5,829 bases of DNA from Candidatus Poseidoniaceae archaeon (GCA_022451835.1 JAKUNX010000102.1:1-5829); one strand, 5' to 3'. Positions 1 through 5,829 are shown, counted from the stretch's first letter. A program made the numbers and translations. The notes: generated by a model not told the origin, from the sequence alone.

Positions 1-158
1 TCTTTCTTCAACAGGCGGAGACCGTACGCGTCCTGTCTCGAGTTGGTGAGGTGAAGTCAGTGACAGATTTGAAAACTGGCGATTATATCCTTTGCCATGA
101 TTCTAATCATTCTCGCCACATAGGTAACAAAGTGTCAATTAATTCAACGGAGGAATGA
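1..158 (+). CDS. 3-dehydroquinate synthase type II (AroB'-like), C-terminal fragment
   Basis: This is the last 51 codons of a gene entering from the left, read in the frame that starts at base 3 and ending at TGA 156-158. The peptide contains AETVR, then SVTDLKTGD, then RHIG followed by a short acidic tail. That order matches the C-terminal end of archaeal type II dehydroquinate synthase, where AETIR, a V-S-V-x-x-L-K-x-G-D segment and a G-R-H-F-G motif precede the terminus. The enzyme converts 2-amino-3,7-dideoxy-D-threo-hept-6-ulosonate (made from aspartate semialdehyde and a ketofructose phosphate) to 3-dehydroquinate in the NAD-dependent archaeal route. The catalytic core is outside the window, so the call rests on these tail motifs and on the shikimate kinase gene one base downstream. 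RHIG in place of the usual RHFG is a mild variation. Confidence 0.8.
   Translation, partial: FLQQAETVRVLSRVGEVKSVTDLKTGDYILCHDSNHSRHIGNKVSINSTEE
149..153 (+). promoter_or_regulatory. Shine-Dalgarno site GGAGG for shikimate kinase
   Basis: GGAGG lies inside the last codons of the preceding gene and ends 6 nt before the ATG at 160. This strong site fixes the shikimate kinase start and suggests translational coupling with the upstream gene, whose stop ends at 158. A second ATG at 155 is out of frame and closes after four codons. Confidence 0.75.
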
Positions 159-159
159 A

Positions 160-1059
160 ATGGCAGTAATAGGTACTGGTCAAGCCCATGGCGCTTGTAG
201 TTTACTACATGCAGCTGGAACAGGATATGGTGCATCATTATCAATAGACCTTCCAGTGATAGTCAAAGCCCTTGATAAACCAAGTAAGCGACAACTAAAT
301 GACCCGGATAATCTACTTGAATCTGTAGTTGAAACATGGATTGGAAATGATTTACCCTTACCTGAAGGATTAGAAATGCAAGATATTCATTGGGCTGTAG
401 CTTCTAAAATACCTCCGAATAGAGGTCTTAAATCAAGTGCTGCAGTTTCAATTGCTGCAATTAAAGCCCTTTGTGAAGCAACAGGTAAAGAATTAGAAGA
501 TGCTGAAATTGTAAGTTTATCTTCACAATCTCAAATTAGTGCAGGAGTTTCAATTACCGGATCAATAGATGATTCTTGGGCTTGCTTAACCAAAGGATGG
601 AAATTAATTGATGCCAATGCAGAAGACATAACCTCTGGAGTTGTTATGGAAGGGCCTGGACCAAACCCTGATGATTGGACTGTCTTAATCGTCACTCGAG
701 ATGCCCGTACAAGTAGGCCTCAATTAGAAGACTTTGTACCAATGTATCAAGAATTTGAAAAAGCGTTAATTGCGTTGCAACAAGGTGAAGTTTTCAATTG
801 TCTAACCATGAATGGCAGAGCCGTTTGCTCGGTTACTAATGACATACAAGGAAGAAAGATTTCTAATGACGCTTTTATCAATGGCGCAAGAGCTTCGGGA
901 ATGACAGGTTCAGGGCCTGCAGTAATAATTGTGATTCCAAGTTTTCTTAAAGCTTCATTTGTAAGAATAAAATCTATTTTGCAAAGAATGGTGCCAAAAG
1001 AACAAATTTTTGAAACCAAATTTTTATCTCTTGATTCCGATGAATTAGAAATGGAATAA
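160..1059 (+). CDS. aroK: Shikimate kinase, archaeal GHMP-superfamily type
   Basis: This 299-residue protein should phosphorylate shikimate to shikimate 3-phosphate with ATP in the cytosol, the fifth step of the shikimate pathway. It belongs to the GHMP kinase fold (galactokinase, homoserine kinase, mevalonate kinase) and is unrelated to bacterial P-loop AroK. The N-terminal substrate-side strand segment is at residues 7-36 (GQAHGACSLLHAAGTGYG, then SIDLPVIVKA). The ATP-binding motif PPNRGLKSSAA is at 85-95. A T-G-S-I-D-D segment at 133-138 corresponds to the TGAFDDA-like stretch of archaeal shikimate kinases. The third GHMP motif, with GMTGSGPAVIIV, is near 247-258. Length is close to the 280-300 residues usual for the family. 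The ATG at 160 is supported by GGAGG at 149-153. The gene sits 1 nt after DHQ synthase II and 46 nt before chorismate synthase, so it is co-transcribed with other pathway steps. No key residue appears missing. Confidence 0.93.
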   Translation: MAVIGTGQAHGACSLLHAAGTGYGASLSIDLPVIVKALDKPSKRQLNDPDNLLESVVETWIGNDLPLPEGLEMQDIHWAVASKIPPNRGLKSSAAVSIAAIKALCEATGKELEDAEIVSLSSQSQISAGVSITGSIDDSWACLTKGWKLIDANAEDITSGVVMEGPGPNPDDWTVLIVTRDARTSRPQLEDFVPMYQEFEKALIALQQGEVFNCLTMNGRAVCSVTNDIQGRKISNDAFINGARASGMTGSGPAVIIVIPSFLKASFVRIKSILQRMVPKEQIFETKFLSLDSDELEME

Positions 1060-1105
1060 TTAGCGCAGGTTCTTGAACTAAAGCGTACAGGAATTACTGA
1101 TACCG

Positions 1106-2188
1106 ATGCAGATGAGCCTTGGTGAAGTCTTGCGGCTTACTCTATTTGGCACTAGCCATGGGCCAAGAGTAGGTGCTTTTCTTGAAGGTGTTCCGGCCGG
1201 ATTAAAGATTGATTCAGAAGCAATTCAAAAAGCGATGGATAATAGAAAGCCGGGTGGTAAATATGCTAGTAAACGAAATGAGGCAGACATTGTTGAATTA
1301 CTTTCAGGAGTAAACAAATTTACCACAACTGGAGATATTATAGAAATCTCTATCAAAAATAGCGATGTAAGGTCAAAGGATTATTCATTTCTTCCAAATC
1401 AACCAAGACCTGGTCATCAAGATATGGTTATGATGAAAAAGTCTGGTGGAAAAGCAGATTTGCGTGGTGGCGGCACATCAAGTGCTAGACTTACTGCACC
1501 AATTGTAGCTGCTGCTGCAATAATATCTCCGATTATTGACAAATTGAATATCAAGGTTAATGCTCATGTATCTTCAATTGGTAATATCAAAGCAAAACCA
1601 ATTTCTTCCTGTCCTGAAAAGTGGCAAAGTCAGGAATGTCAAGACATTAGATGTCAAGACTATGATTCAGCAATCGCAATGATAGAACTAGTAGAATCAC
1701 ATCGTAAGAGTTTAGACTCGATAGGAAGTGAAGTTGAATTACAAATTTCTGGAATGCCAATTGGTATCGGTGAGCCTTGGTTTGATGGAATTGAGCCATA
1801 TTTGGCACGCGCTATGATGTCAATACCTGCTGCAAGAGGTGTTGAATTTGGCAACGGATTTTCAGTGGTTGAAATGAAAGGTAGCGATCACAATAGCCCT
1901 TGGGGCGGTGACAAAAATAATCCAGTAATGTTGGGAGAAAAACCTGATGGCGCACTTGCTGGATTATCTACTGGTTCAGATTTATTCTGTAAAGTAGCAT
2001 TCAAGCCGCCTTCAAGTATCCCAAAAGAACAAGTTACTCTAAATTTGGCGACAAATAAACAAGAGCCTTTAACTGTAAAAGGCAGACATGATCCTGTTCT
2101 AGCTCCTAGAGCTGTTGCAGTTGTCGAAGCAATGGCAAAATTTGCTTTAGGAGATTTAGCGCTAAGAGGAGGGTTTTACCTTGAATGA
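1106..2188 (+). CDS. aroC: Chorismate synthase
   Basis: This 360-residue enzyme should eliminate phosphate from 5-enolpyruvylshikimate 3-phosphate to give chorismate, using reduced FMN, as the last step of the common aromatic pathway. The N-terminal signature is at 14-19 as FGTSHG, keeping the catalytic His18. RPGHQD at 101-106 carries the second conserved His (104). RGGGTSSAR follows at 120-128, SIGSEV at 205-210, GIGEPWFD at 220-227, a G-V-E-x-G-x-G-F stretch at 245-252, FKPPSSI at 299-305 and GRHDPVLAPRA at 326-336. Length is typical. Two usually strict positions differ: GESHG reads GTSHG, and the N-H-A-G-G-I-type loop reads KPDGAL (279-284). The start is uncertain: ATG 1106 and ATG 1112 both give an N-terminus of normal length. 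The only upstream Shine-Dalgarno candidate is a weak AGGA at 1089-1092. An in-frame stop at 1079-1081 limits any extension. The 3' end overlaps aspartate kinase by 8 nt. Confidence 0.93.
   Translation: MQMSLGEVLRLTLFGTSHGPRVGAFLEGVPAGLKIDSEAIQKAMDNRKPGGKYASKRNEADIVELLSGVNKFTTTGDIIEISIKNSDVRSKDYSFLPNQPRPGHQDMVMMKKSGGKADLRGGGTSSARLTAPIVAAAAIISPIIDKLNIKVNAHVSSIGNIKAKPISSCPEKWQSQECQDIRCQDYDSAIAMIELVESHRKSLDSIGSEVELQISGMPIGIGEPWFDGIEPYLARAMMSIPAARGVEFGNGFSVVEMKGSDHNSPWGGDKNNPVMLGEKPDGALAGLSTGSDLFCKVAFKPPSSIPKEQVTLNLATNKQEPLTVKGRHDPVLAPRAVAVVEAMAKFALGDLALRGGFYLE
2168..2172 (+). promoter_or_regulatory. Shine-Dalgarno site GGAGG deciding the TTG start of aspartate kinase
   Basis: GGAGG, within a longer AGAGGAGGG run, lies in the last codons of chorismate synthase. 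It is 8 nt upstream of the TTG at 2181. The nearby ATG at 2185 is out of frame with the kinase, so the TTG is the start consistent with both the site and the KFGGS motif that follows. Confidence 0.75.
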
Positions 2189-3500
2189 AGTTACAATCCA
2201 CAAATTTGGTGGTTCTTGCCTAAGGGATTCTTCTGATATAGAACTAATTACTAAGATAATAAAGTCTCAACAGTGTAAGACAGTGATTGTTGTATCAGCA
2301 CTTTGGGGGGCAACTGATCGTTTGTTAAGAGCAGCTAATGAGCCTAGATATGCTACAAGATTGGTGTCAGATCTAAGAAAACAACATCTGCGATTTTCTC
2401 CAAAAATTGATGAATCGATTTTTGCTGACAAATTCAATAATGTTCTTTTAGGAATTGAAAAATCATTATTTAATCTATCAAAAGATCCTCAAAGTAATGT
2501 TGATGTAAACACTCTGCTCGCTGCTGGAGAGAGGCTTTCAGCACTTGTTGTGGCAAATGAATTAAGGAAACAAGGATTAGATGCGCATCCAGTTGGCTCT
2601 GAAGATATAGGAATTTGCTTAGATGATTCTGACACTGCTTCAAGCGTAGATATAGAGAAATCAATTGCAACTCTTGACAAATCAGCATTTATTGGAATAC
2701 CGGTAATTACCGGGTGGTTTGGTGAAGGCAAAGATGGAAAATTGGCTTTACTAAGCAGGGGTGGTAGCGACCATTCAGCCGCGGCTATTGCAAGAATACT
2801 TGATGCTAAAAAATTAATTCTATGGAAAGATGTTGATGGTGTGTTGTCTATCAACCCGAGATGGGGGGTAAATACCAAACCAATACCATACCTTGGTTAT
2901 GATGAAGCTAGAGAACTATCTAGAATGGATGCCCCAGTCATTCATCATACTACCGTAATTCCTGTCAAAGACTTAGGAATCCCAATAGAAATTAGAAACC
3001 TCCATTCTGATTTTGACTCAAATGCTCCAACTGTGATTGGACCAAACATCATTGAATCAAATCAACTGAAGGCAATTGGTTGTATGAGAAGTATAGTCAA
3101 AATAACTGCTGAAGTTGGAGACTATAATAATCAAAGTAAAATCCTGGGGCAAATTTTGATCTTATTAGATCAAGAAAATATTACTTGTTGGTCTGTTAAA
3201 TCTAGTCCATCAAAAATTGATATTGTAGTGTCTCAACAACAACTTCAAACTGTAGAAAGTATCATCGACAAAAAATTGCACATCTCAAATATAGAGTTTT
3301 ATTCCTGCTTAATTTCATTTATTGGAACCAATAATAAGCAAATTGTTGATGAAAGGTTGTCAAATATTAATTCCAGAGAAATAGAACTAACTTACCTAAA
3401 TTCAACTAATCTTTCAGTTCAATATATTGCTAACACTGAAGACATCAAGAAATTGATGAAATCATTATCTCAAATTGTGTTTAAAAAGTCAAGTGCTTAA
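2181..3500 (+). CDS. Aspartate kinase (amino-acid kinase domain plus two ACT domains)
   Basis: This 439-residue protein should phosphorylate L-aspartate to 4-phospho-L-aspartate, the entry to lysine, threonine, methionine and aspartate-semialdehyde synthesis. The kinase domain covers about residues 4-288, with HKFGGS (7-12), AAGERLSA (114-121), PVITGWF (174-180), LSRGGSDHSAAA (191-202), WKDVDG (215-220), NPRW (225-228) and IEIRN (269-273). Residues 300-437 form two ACT-like repeats: about 304-365, beginning SIVKITAEVGD, and about 372-436. This C-terminal regulatory arrangement is the usual basis for feedback control by an end-product amino acid, but the ligand cannot be read from sequence. 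The start is TTG with a strong GGAGG 8 nt upstream and an 8-nt overlap with chorismate synthase, implying coupled translation. Odd points: the usual A-K-V-L-H-P-R-T segment reads APVIHHTT (251-258), and LGRGGSD reads LSRGGSD. It is monofunctional, with no homoserine dehydrogenase domain. Confidence 0.9.
   Translation: MNEVTIHKFGGSCLRDSSDIELITKIIKSQQCKTVIVVSALWGATDRLLRAANEPRYATRLVSDLRKQHLRFSPKIDESIFADKFNNVLLGIEKSLFNLSKDPQSNVDVNTLLAAGERLSALVVANELRKQGLDAHPVGSEDIGICLDDSDTASSVDIEKSIATLDKSAFIGIPVITGWFGEGKDGKLALLSRGGSDHSAAAIARILDAKKLILWKDVDGVLSINPRWGVNTKPIPYLGYDEARELSRMDAPVIHHTTVIPVKDLGIPIEIRNLHSDFDSNAPTVIGPNIIESNQLKAIGCMRSIVKITAEVGDYNNQSKILGQILILLDQENITCWSVKSSPSKIDIVVSQQQLQTVESIIDKKLHISNIEFYSCLISFIGTNNKQIVDERLSNINSREIELTYLNSTNLSVQYIANTEDIKKLMKSLSQIVFKKSSA
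3483..3487 (-). terminator. Candidate oligo-T terminator for the leftward operon
   Basis: Read on the - strand, a T5 run lies 14-18 nt beyond the stop of the membrane-protein gene, within the final codons of the convergent aspartate kinase gene. Archaeal transcription often ends at short oligo-T tracts without a hairpin. Such a tract is also common by chance in AT-rich DNA, so this is only a candidate. Confidence 0.25.
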
Positions 3501-4424
3501 TCACTCAGCACGCTTTTCTCTAAACTTTTGTAAATGATTAGGCAGGTTAAGTGCAAATAGACCACCGACTACACAAAACACAAAGAATGTACCTAGTGCT
3601 ACTCCGTATACTGAAATTAGTTCAACAGACTCTTCCATCCTAGTTGCAGTATCAGAAGAAAATATACCAACAATAAATGGCAATATTGTATTTGCAGATA
3701 GTACAATTATTGCCAAAATAGCGGCTGAAATTGGATTGATGATTAAAGAACGATGATATTTTCCAACTATCTTCTTTGGGTTCATTACGTAAACTTCGTT
3801 AGTTCTAATACTTGTATCAAGCATTGAATATCTAATTACGCCGTTGGCTAATTCAAAATACATAACTAATAACACAGCATAACTTACTACCAATATGTTG
3901 AGTAAAGCGGGACTATCTTGCAGATCAAATGGATCACTCGCAAGAGAAACCTTAGAAGCAGCGAAACGTAAAATCGCCAAGATAAACATGAAGTTACTTA
4001 CTAAGGTAAACCTAGCATCTCTTTGCATAGTGCCCCAGAATCCTGTTCCTGCAGCAACAACTATGATGACAATTTGCATAATGAGTGAGATGCCTAGACT
4101 TCCTGTAATCATGTACCACAGTGTTCCTTCTGGGGGTGATATCATATACGTAAGTAAAGCAAGAGCAACTAGAACTCCATATACTGCAAGTTGTAGATTT
4201 TGTACCATCTTATCTGGTGGTAGAAACTTTGTTTTGGACACCAATGGCCCTCCTAAAAGGCTCTCAATAAAGCTCGGCATCTCAACAGTTGGAATAGCAT
4301 CTTTTGGAATTTCTGAGCCAGCACCGGCTTGACCTGCAAGTTTTTTCCTTGATGGTGCAGAAGACCTTACAGTTTTCCCCTCATAGAGGACTCTTGTATC
4401 TCCAGATGGTTTATTCATAGTCAT
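3501..4424 (-). CDS. Six-helix membrane protein of unrecognised family in a MoxR-DUF58 operon
   Basis: I do not recognise this 307-residue protein. It has a polar, basic N-terminal region of about 75 residues with no signal peptide (MTMNKPSGD, then VRSSAPSRKK), which is probably cytoplasmic. About six hydrophobic segments follow, near residues 77-95, 103-127, 138-155, 174-192, 228-255 and 268-292, and a short basic tail ends the protein. A conserved-looking loop between segments 4 and 5 (about 194-226) is rich in charged and polar residues (GVIRYSMLD, NPKKIVGKYHR). The ATG at 4424 is preceded by GAGGTGA with 4 nt between; a second in-frame ATG at 4418 is possible. The gene lies 9 nt after the DUF58 gene and is the last of its operon here. 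The context suggests a membrane partner of the MoxR-DUF58 module; the biochemical role is unknown. Confidence 0.85.
   Translation of the reverse strand: MTMNKPSGDTRVLYEGKTVRSSAPSRKKLAGQAGAGSEIPKDAIPTVEMPSFIESLLGGPLVSKTKFLPPDKMVQNLQLAVYGVLVALALLTYMISPPEGTLWYMITGSLGISLIMQIVIIVVAAGTGFWGTMQRDARFTLVSNFMFILAILRFAASKVSLASDPFDLQDSPALLNILVVSYAVLLVMYFELANGVIRYSMLDTSIRTNEVYVMNPKKIVGKYHRSLIINPISAAILAIIVLSANTILPFIVGIFSSDTATRMEESVELISVYGVALGTFFVFCVVGGLFALNLPNHLQKFREKRAE
3514..3529 (+). terminator. Candidate T-rich terminator for the rightward aro-aspartate kinase operon
   Basis: Two T4 runs, at 3514-3517 and 3526-3529, lie 14-29 nt past the aspartate kinase stop, inside the 3' end of the opposing membrane-protein gene. 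Because the two genes abut, any terminator must overlap coding sequence. These are the nearest T-rich stretches. No hairpin was seen, and the call rests on position and composition only. Confidence 0.22.
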
Positions 4425-4428
4425 TTTT

Positions 4429-4435
4429 TCACCTC
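4429..4435 (-). promoter_or_regulatory. Shine-Dalgarno site GAGGTGA for the membrane-protein gene
   Basis: On the - strand GAGGTGA overlaps the TGA stop of the DUF58 gene (4434-4436) and ends 4 nt before the ATG at 4424. GGTGA is a common archaeal ribosome-binding core. The overlap with the upstream stop suggests coupled translation of the two genes. Confidence 0.7.
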
Positions 4436-5747
4436 AAAACCCTCTTGCACCTGCCAATGCCGTTGATAGAAGCATGTCTGGCTCCCAGTCCATGATATTT
4501 ACACCAAGACCTCTCAATTCACCAATCAAAACATCTCTTTCAGTTTTCAATACTTCATATCCGGTTCGATCAATTCTCTTTGCATCAAACTCAAATTCAA
4601 GGGATGAAGGCGATAGAACTGTTACATCGAAATTTCTTGCTCTAAAGTCTCTTAATGCGCTAACTATTGTTGGATCATCTTCTAAGTTTGATAGGAAGAT
4701 AATCGGACTTCCTTTGTTGATGTGAGGCATGATACGATTTACTACAACCTGTAATGGAATATTGCCTCTAGCAACTGCTCCAGCAAGTTTGGTTAGAATA
4801 ACATATAGTTGCTTCTTACCAGTGTCACGGTCAACGCTTACTACCTCATCGCCATAGACAATAACGCCTACTGAATCTCTTCTACTGAGGAAAAACTTAG
4901 CCAATGATGCTGCTGCTCTAGTTGAGTAAACTAGAGCATTCCTAGATACCGGACCTGTTTCAGAAACTGCTCTTGAATCGACGATAATTATAATGTCAGA
5001 TACTGCGTCTCTCTCCCTCTCATTAACCATCAACTTTCCAGAACGAGCGTAGGCCGACCAATTGATAGATCTAAATGAATCACCTTCGAAATATTCTCTT
5101 AGAGAATAAAATTCTGAACCTGGACATGGTTGCCTAATGTTTACTGCACCAGTGAAAATCTTTGGAACTCTTGATTTGACAAAAGTCTCTTTGAGATCTT
5201 CCATCTTTGGAAATACAAGGAAATCATCGTAGACATGCATTTCTTTTTCCTTGTGAAACAAACCAAATGGATCTTGAATTCTTACAGCAACCGGCCCGAT
5301 GCTGTAAAATCCTCTAAGTGGGCACTCGATTGTATATTCAATGAAAGTCTCTCTTCTAGGCCCTAACTCCATCAAAATATAATTTGAACCTTCTTTTATT
5401 CTCATTTGTTCTGGCACTCTGTCATTGACTTCAAGAATCTTGGGCAAAGGTGAATTATTTTGCATACGTAGTGTGACATTTAATTCTCCATCTTCAAACA
5501 GCCTAGCACTGGAAAGTTTTCGCATGGCAATTACGCTACCAAGAGCAATCCCTTCCTCTCCTGACCATTCATCTGCTCTTCTTCCAGATGAAGCTACATC
5601 AGCATGTCCGCCAAATAAGGCAGCCCAAGTTAGGAAAACGAAAATGACAACTGCAATAGTTACTAATTGTTCATTTCGTAGAGTCAAGCCTAGCAAATAC
5701 ATTGCTATAGCTAAACTCCCTAACATTGCTGATTTGCGACTCCACAT
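4434..5747 (-). CDS. DUF58 protein with two N-terminal membrane helices and a vWA-like domain
   Basis: This protein of about 437 residues belongs to the DUF58 family, which typically sits beside MoxR AAA+ ATPases. Numbering from the ATG at 5747, two hydrophobic segments at about 7-23 and 27-46 anchor the N-terminus. An Ig/beta-sandwich-like region follows (about 80-175), including CPLRGFY (142-148) and DPFGLF (159-164). The DUF58 signature at 210-245 contains EFYSLREYFEGDSFRSINW and then KLMVNERE. From about 251, DIIIIVDSR begins a vWA-like Rossmann domain that runs to the C-terminus (SVGVIVYGDE, PIIFLSNLED). The MIDAS position reads D-S-R-A-V rather than D-x-S-x-S, so metal-dependent ligand binding may be weakened. 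GTG 5756, three codons upstream, is an alternative start; GGTG at 5754-5757 with 6-nt spacing favours the ATG. The molecular function of the family is not firmly established; it is usually inferred to work with MoxR in protein assembly or envelope maturation. Confidence 0.9.
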   Translation of the reverse strand: MWSRKSAMLGSLAIAMYLLGLTLRNEQLVTIAVVIFVFLTWAALFGGHADVASSGRRADEWSGEEGIALGSVIAMRKLSSARLFEDGELNVTLRMQNNSPLPKILEVNDRVPEQMRIKEGSNYILMELGPRRETFIEYTIECPLRGFYSIGPVAVRIQDPFGLFHKEKEMHVYDDFLVFPKMEDLKETFVKSRVPKIFTGAVNIRQPCPGSEFYSLREYFEGDSFRSINWSAYARSGKLMVNERERDAVSDIIIIVDSRAVSETGPVSRNALVYSTRAAASLAKFFLSRRDSVGVIVYGDEVVSVDRDTGKKQLYVILTKLAGAVARGNIPLQVVVNRIMPHINKGSPIIFLSNLEDDPTIVSALRDFRARNFDVTVLSPSSLEFEFDAKRIDRTGYEVLKTERDVLIGELRGLGVNIMDWEPDMLLSTALAGARGF

Positions 5748-5753
5748 GATTAA

Positions 5754-5757
5754 CACC
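5754..5757 (-). promoter_or_regulatory. Possible ribosome-binding site GGTG for the DUF58 gene
   Basis: GGTG on the - strand lies 6 nt before the ATG at 5747. It also contains the alternative GTG start at 5756. Only four bases match, so it is weak evidence for choosing the ATG. Confidence 0.35.
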
Positions 5758-5769
5758 GTAAGTAGATTA

Positions 5770-5829
5770 TCAGACTGTTGGTACTGGTACTTCTCGCAAG
5801 ATTGTTTGAATTACTTCACCGGCTTCAAG
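5770..5829 (-). CDS. MoxR-type AAA+ ATPase, C-terminal fragment
   Basis: The - strand from the right edge is open for 19 codons and ends at TGA 5770-5772, followed directly by an in-frame TAA. The peptide reads LEAGEVIQTILREVPVPTV. MoxR ATPases commonly end in a helix followed by an E-x-V-P-V-P motif, and MoxR is the usual gene immediately upstream of a DUF58 gene, here 22 nt before the ATG at 5747. MoxR proteins are AAA+ ATPases thought to act as chaperones that remodel or activate partner proteins, often with vWA-domain partners such as the DUF58 protein. No Walker motifs are in the window, so the identification depends on the tail motif and gene order. Confidence 0.65.
   Translation of the reverse strand, partial: LEAGEVIQTILREVPVPTV

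Noticed and set aside
1060..1105. Possible internal promoter between shikimate kinase and chorismate synthase
   Set aside because: No TATA-like or BRE-like sequence was found in the 46-nt gap, so co-transcription with the upstream genes is simpler.
2700..2713. Perfect 14-bp palindrome CCGGTAATTACCGG
   Set aside because: It lies inside the conserved PVITG coding segment of aspartate kinase, far from any start. A single short palindrome here is most simply explained by codon use rather than an operator.
2489..2878. 129-codon open frame on the - strand opposite aspartate kinase
   Set aside because: It is a shadow of the conserved kinase core, including the RGGSD and KDVDG motifs on the other strand, and has no recognisable motif of its own.
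3895..4332. 145-codon open frame on the + strand opposite the membrane-protein gene
   Set aside because: It lies wholly antisense to a gene with a strong ribosome-binding site and clear membrane helices. Its translation shows no domain pattern, and no Shine-Dalgarno site was noticed.
4474..4725. 83-codon open frame on the + strand opposite the DUF58 gene
   Set aside because: It is antisense to the vWA-like domain, and its composition looks like a complementary-strand artefact.

Overview
The window looks archaeal. Two of its enzymes are the archaeal versions of shikimate-pathway steps: a type II (AroB'-like) 3-dehydroquinate synthase, seen only as its C-terminal end, and a GHMP-superfamily shikimate kinase. 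Translation signals fit this: GGAGG and GAGGTGA Shine-Dalgarno sequences, one TTG start, and very tight gene packing. Base composition is AT-rich (about 28% GC in lines sampled at the end of the aspartate kinase gene, about 40% in a line sampled from the DUF58 gene). A euryarchaeal or Thermoplasmatota-like marine lineage is plausible, but the sequence alone does not settle it.

Left half (1-3500, + strand): one compact biosynthetic operon running DHQ synthase II (partial) - shikimate kinase - chorismate synthase - aspartate kinase. The first two genes are separated by 1 nt, shikimate kinase and chorismate synthase by 46 nt, and chorismate synthase overlaps aspartate kinase by 8 nt. In archaea that use the alternative entry to the shikimate pathway, aspartate semialdehyde is a precursor of dehydroquinate. 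An aspartate kinase in the operon therefore fits as the first step supplying that precursor, besides its usual role in lysine, threonine and methionine synthesis.

Right half (3501-5829, - strand): a second operon running leftwards, made of a MoxR-type AAA+ ATPase (last 19 codons only), a DUF58 protein with two N-terminal membrane helices and a vWA-like domain, and a six-helix membrane protein of unrecognised family. MoxR-DUF58 pairs followed by membrane proteins are a widespread but poorly understood module, thought to act in chaperone-like assembly or maturation of envelope or complex components.

The two operons converge with no spacer: the aspartate kinase stop ends at 3500 and the membrane-protein stop begins at 3501, so any termination signal must lie inside the opposing gene. 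No RNA genes, mobile elements, CRISPR arrays or large repeats were seen. The most notable points are unusual residues at normally conserved positions of chorismate synthase and aspartate kinase, and the uncharacterised membrane protein in the MoxR-DUF58 operon.
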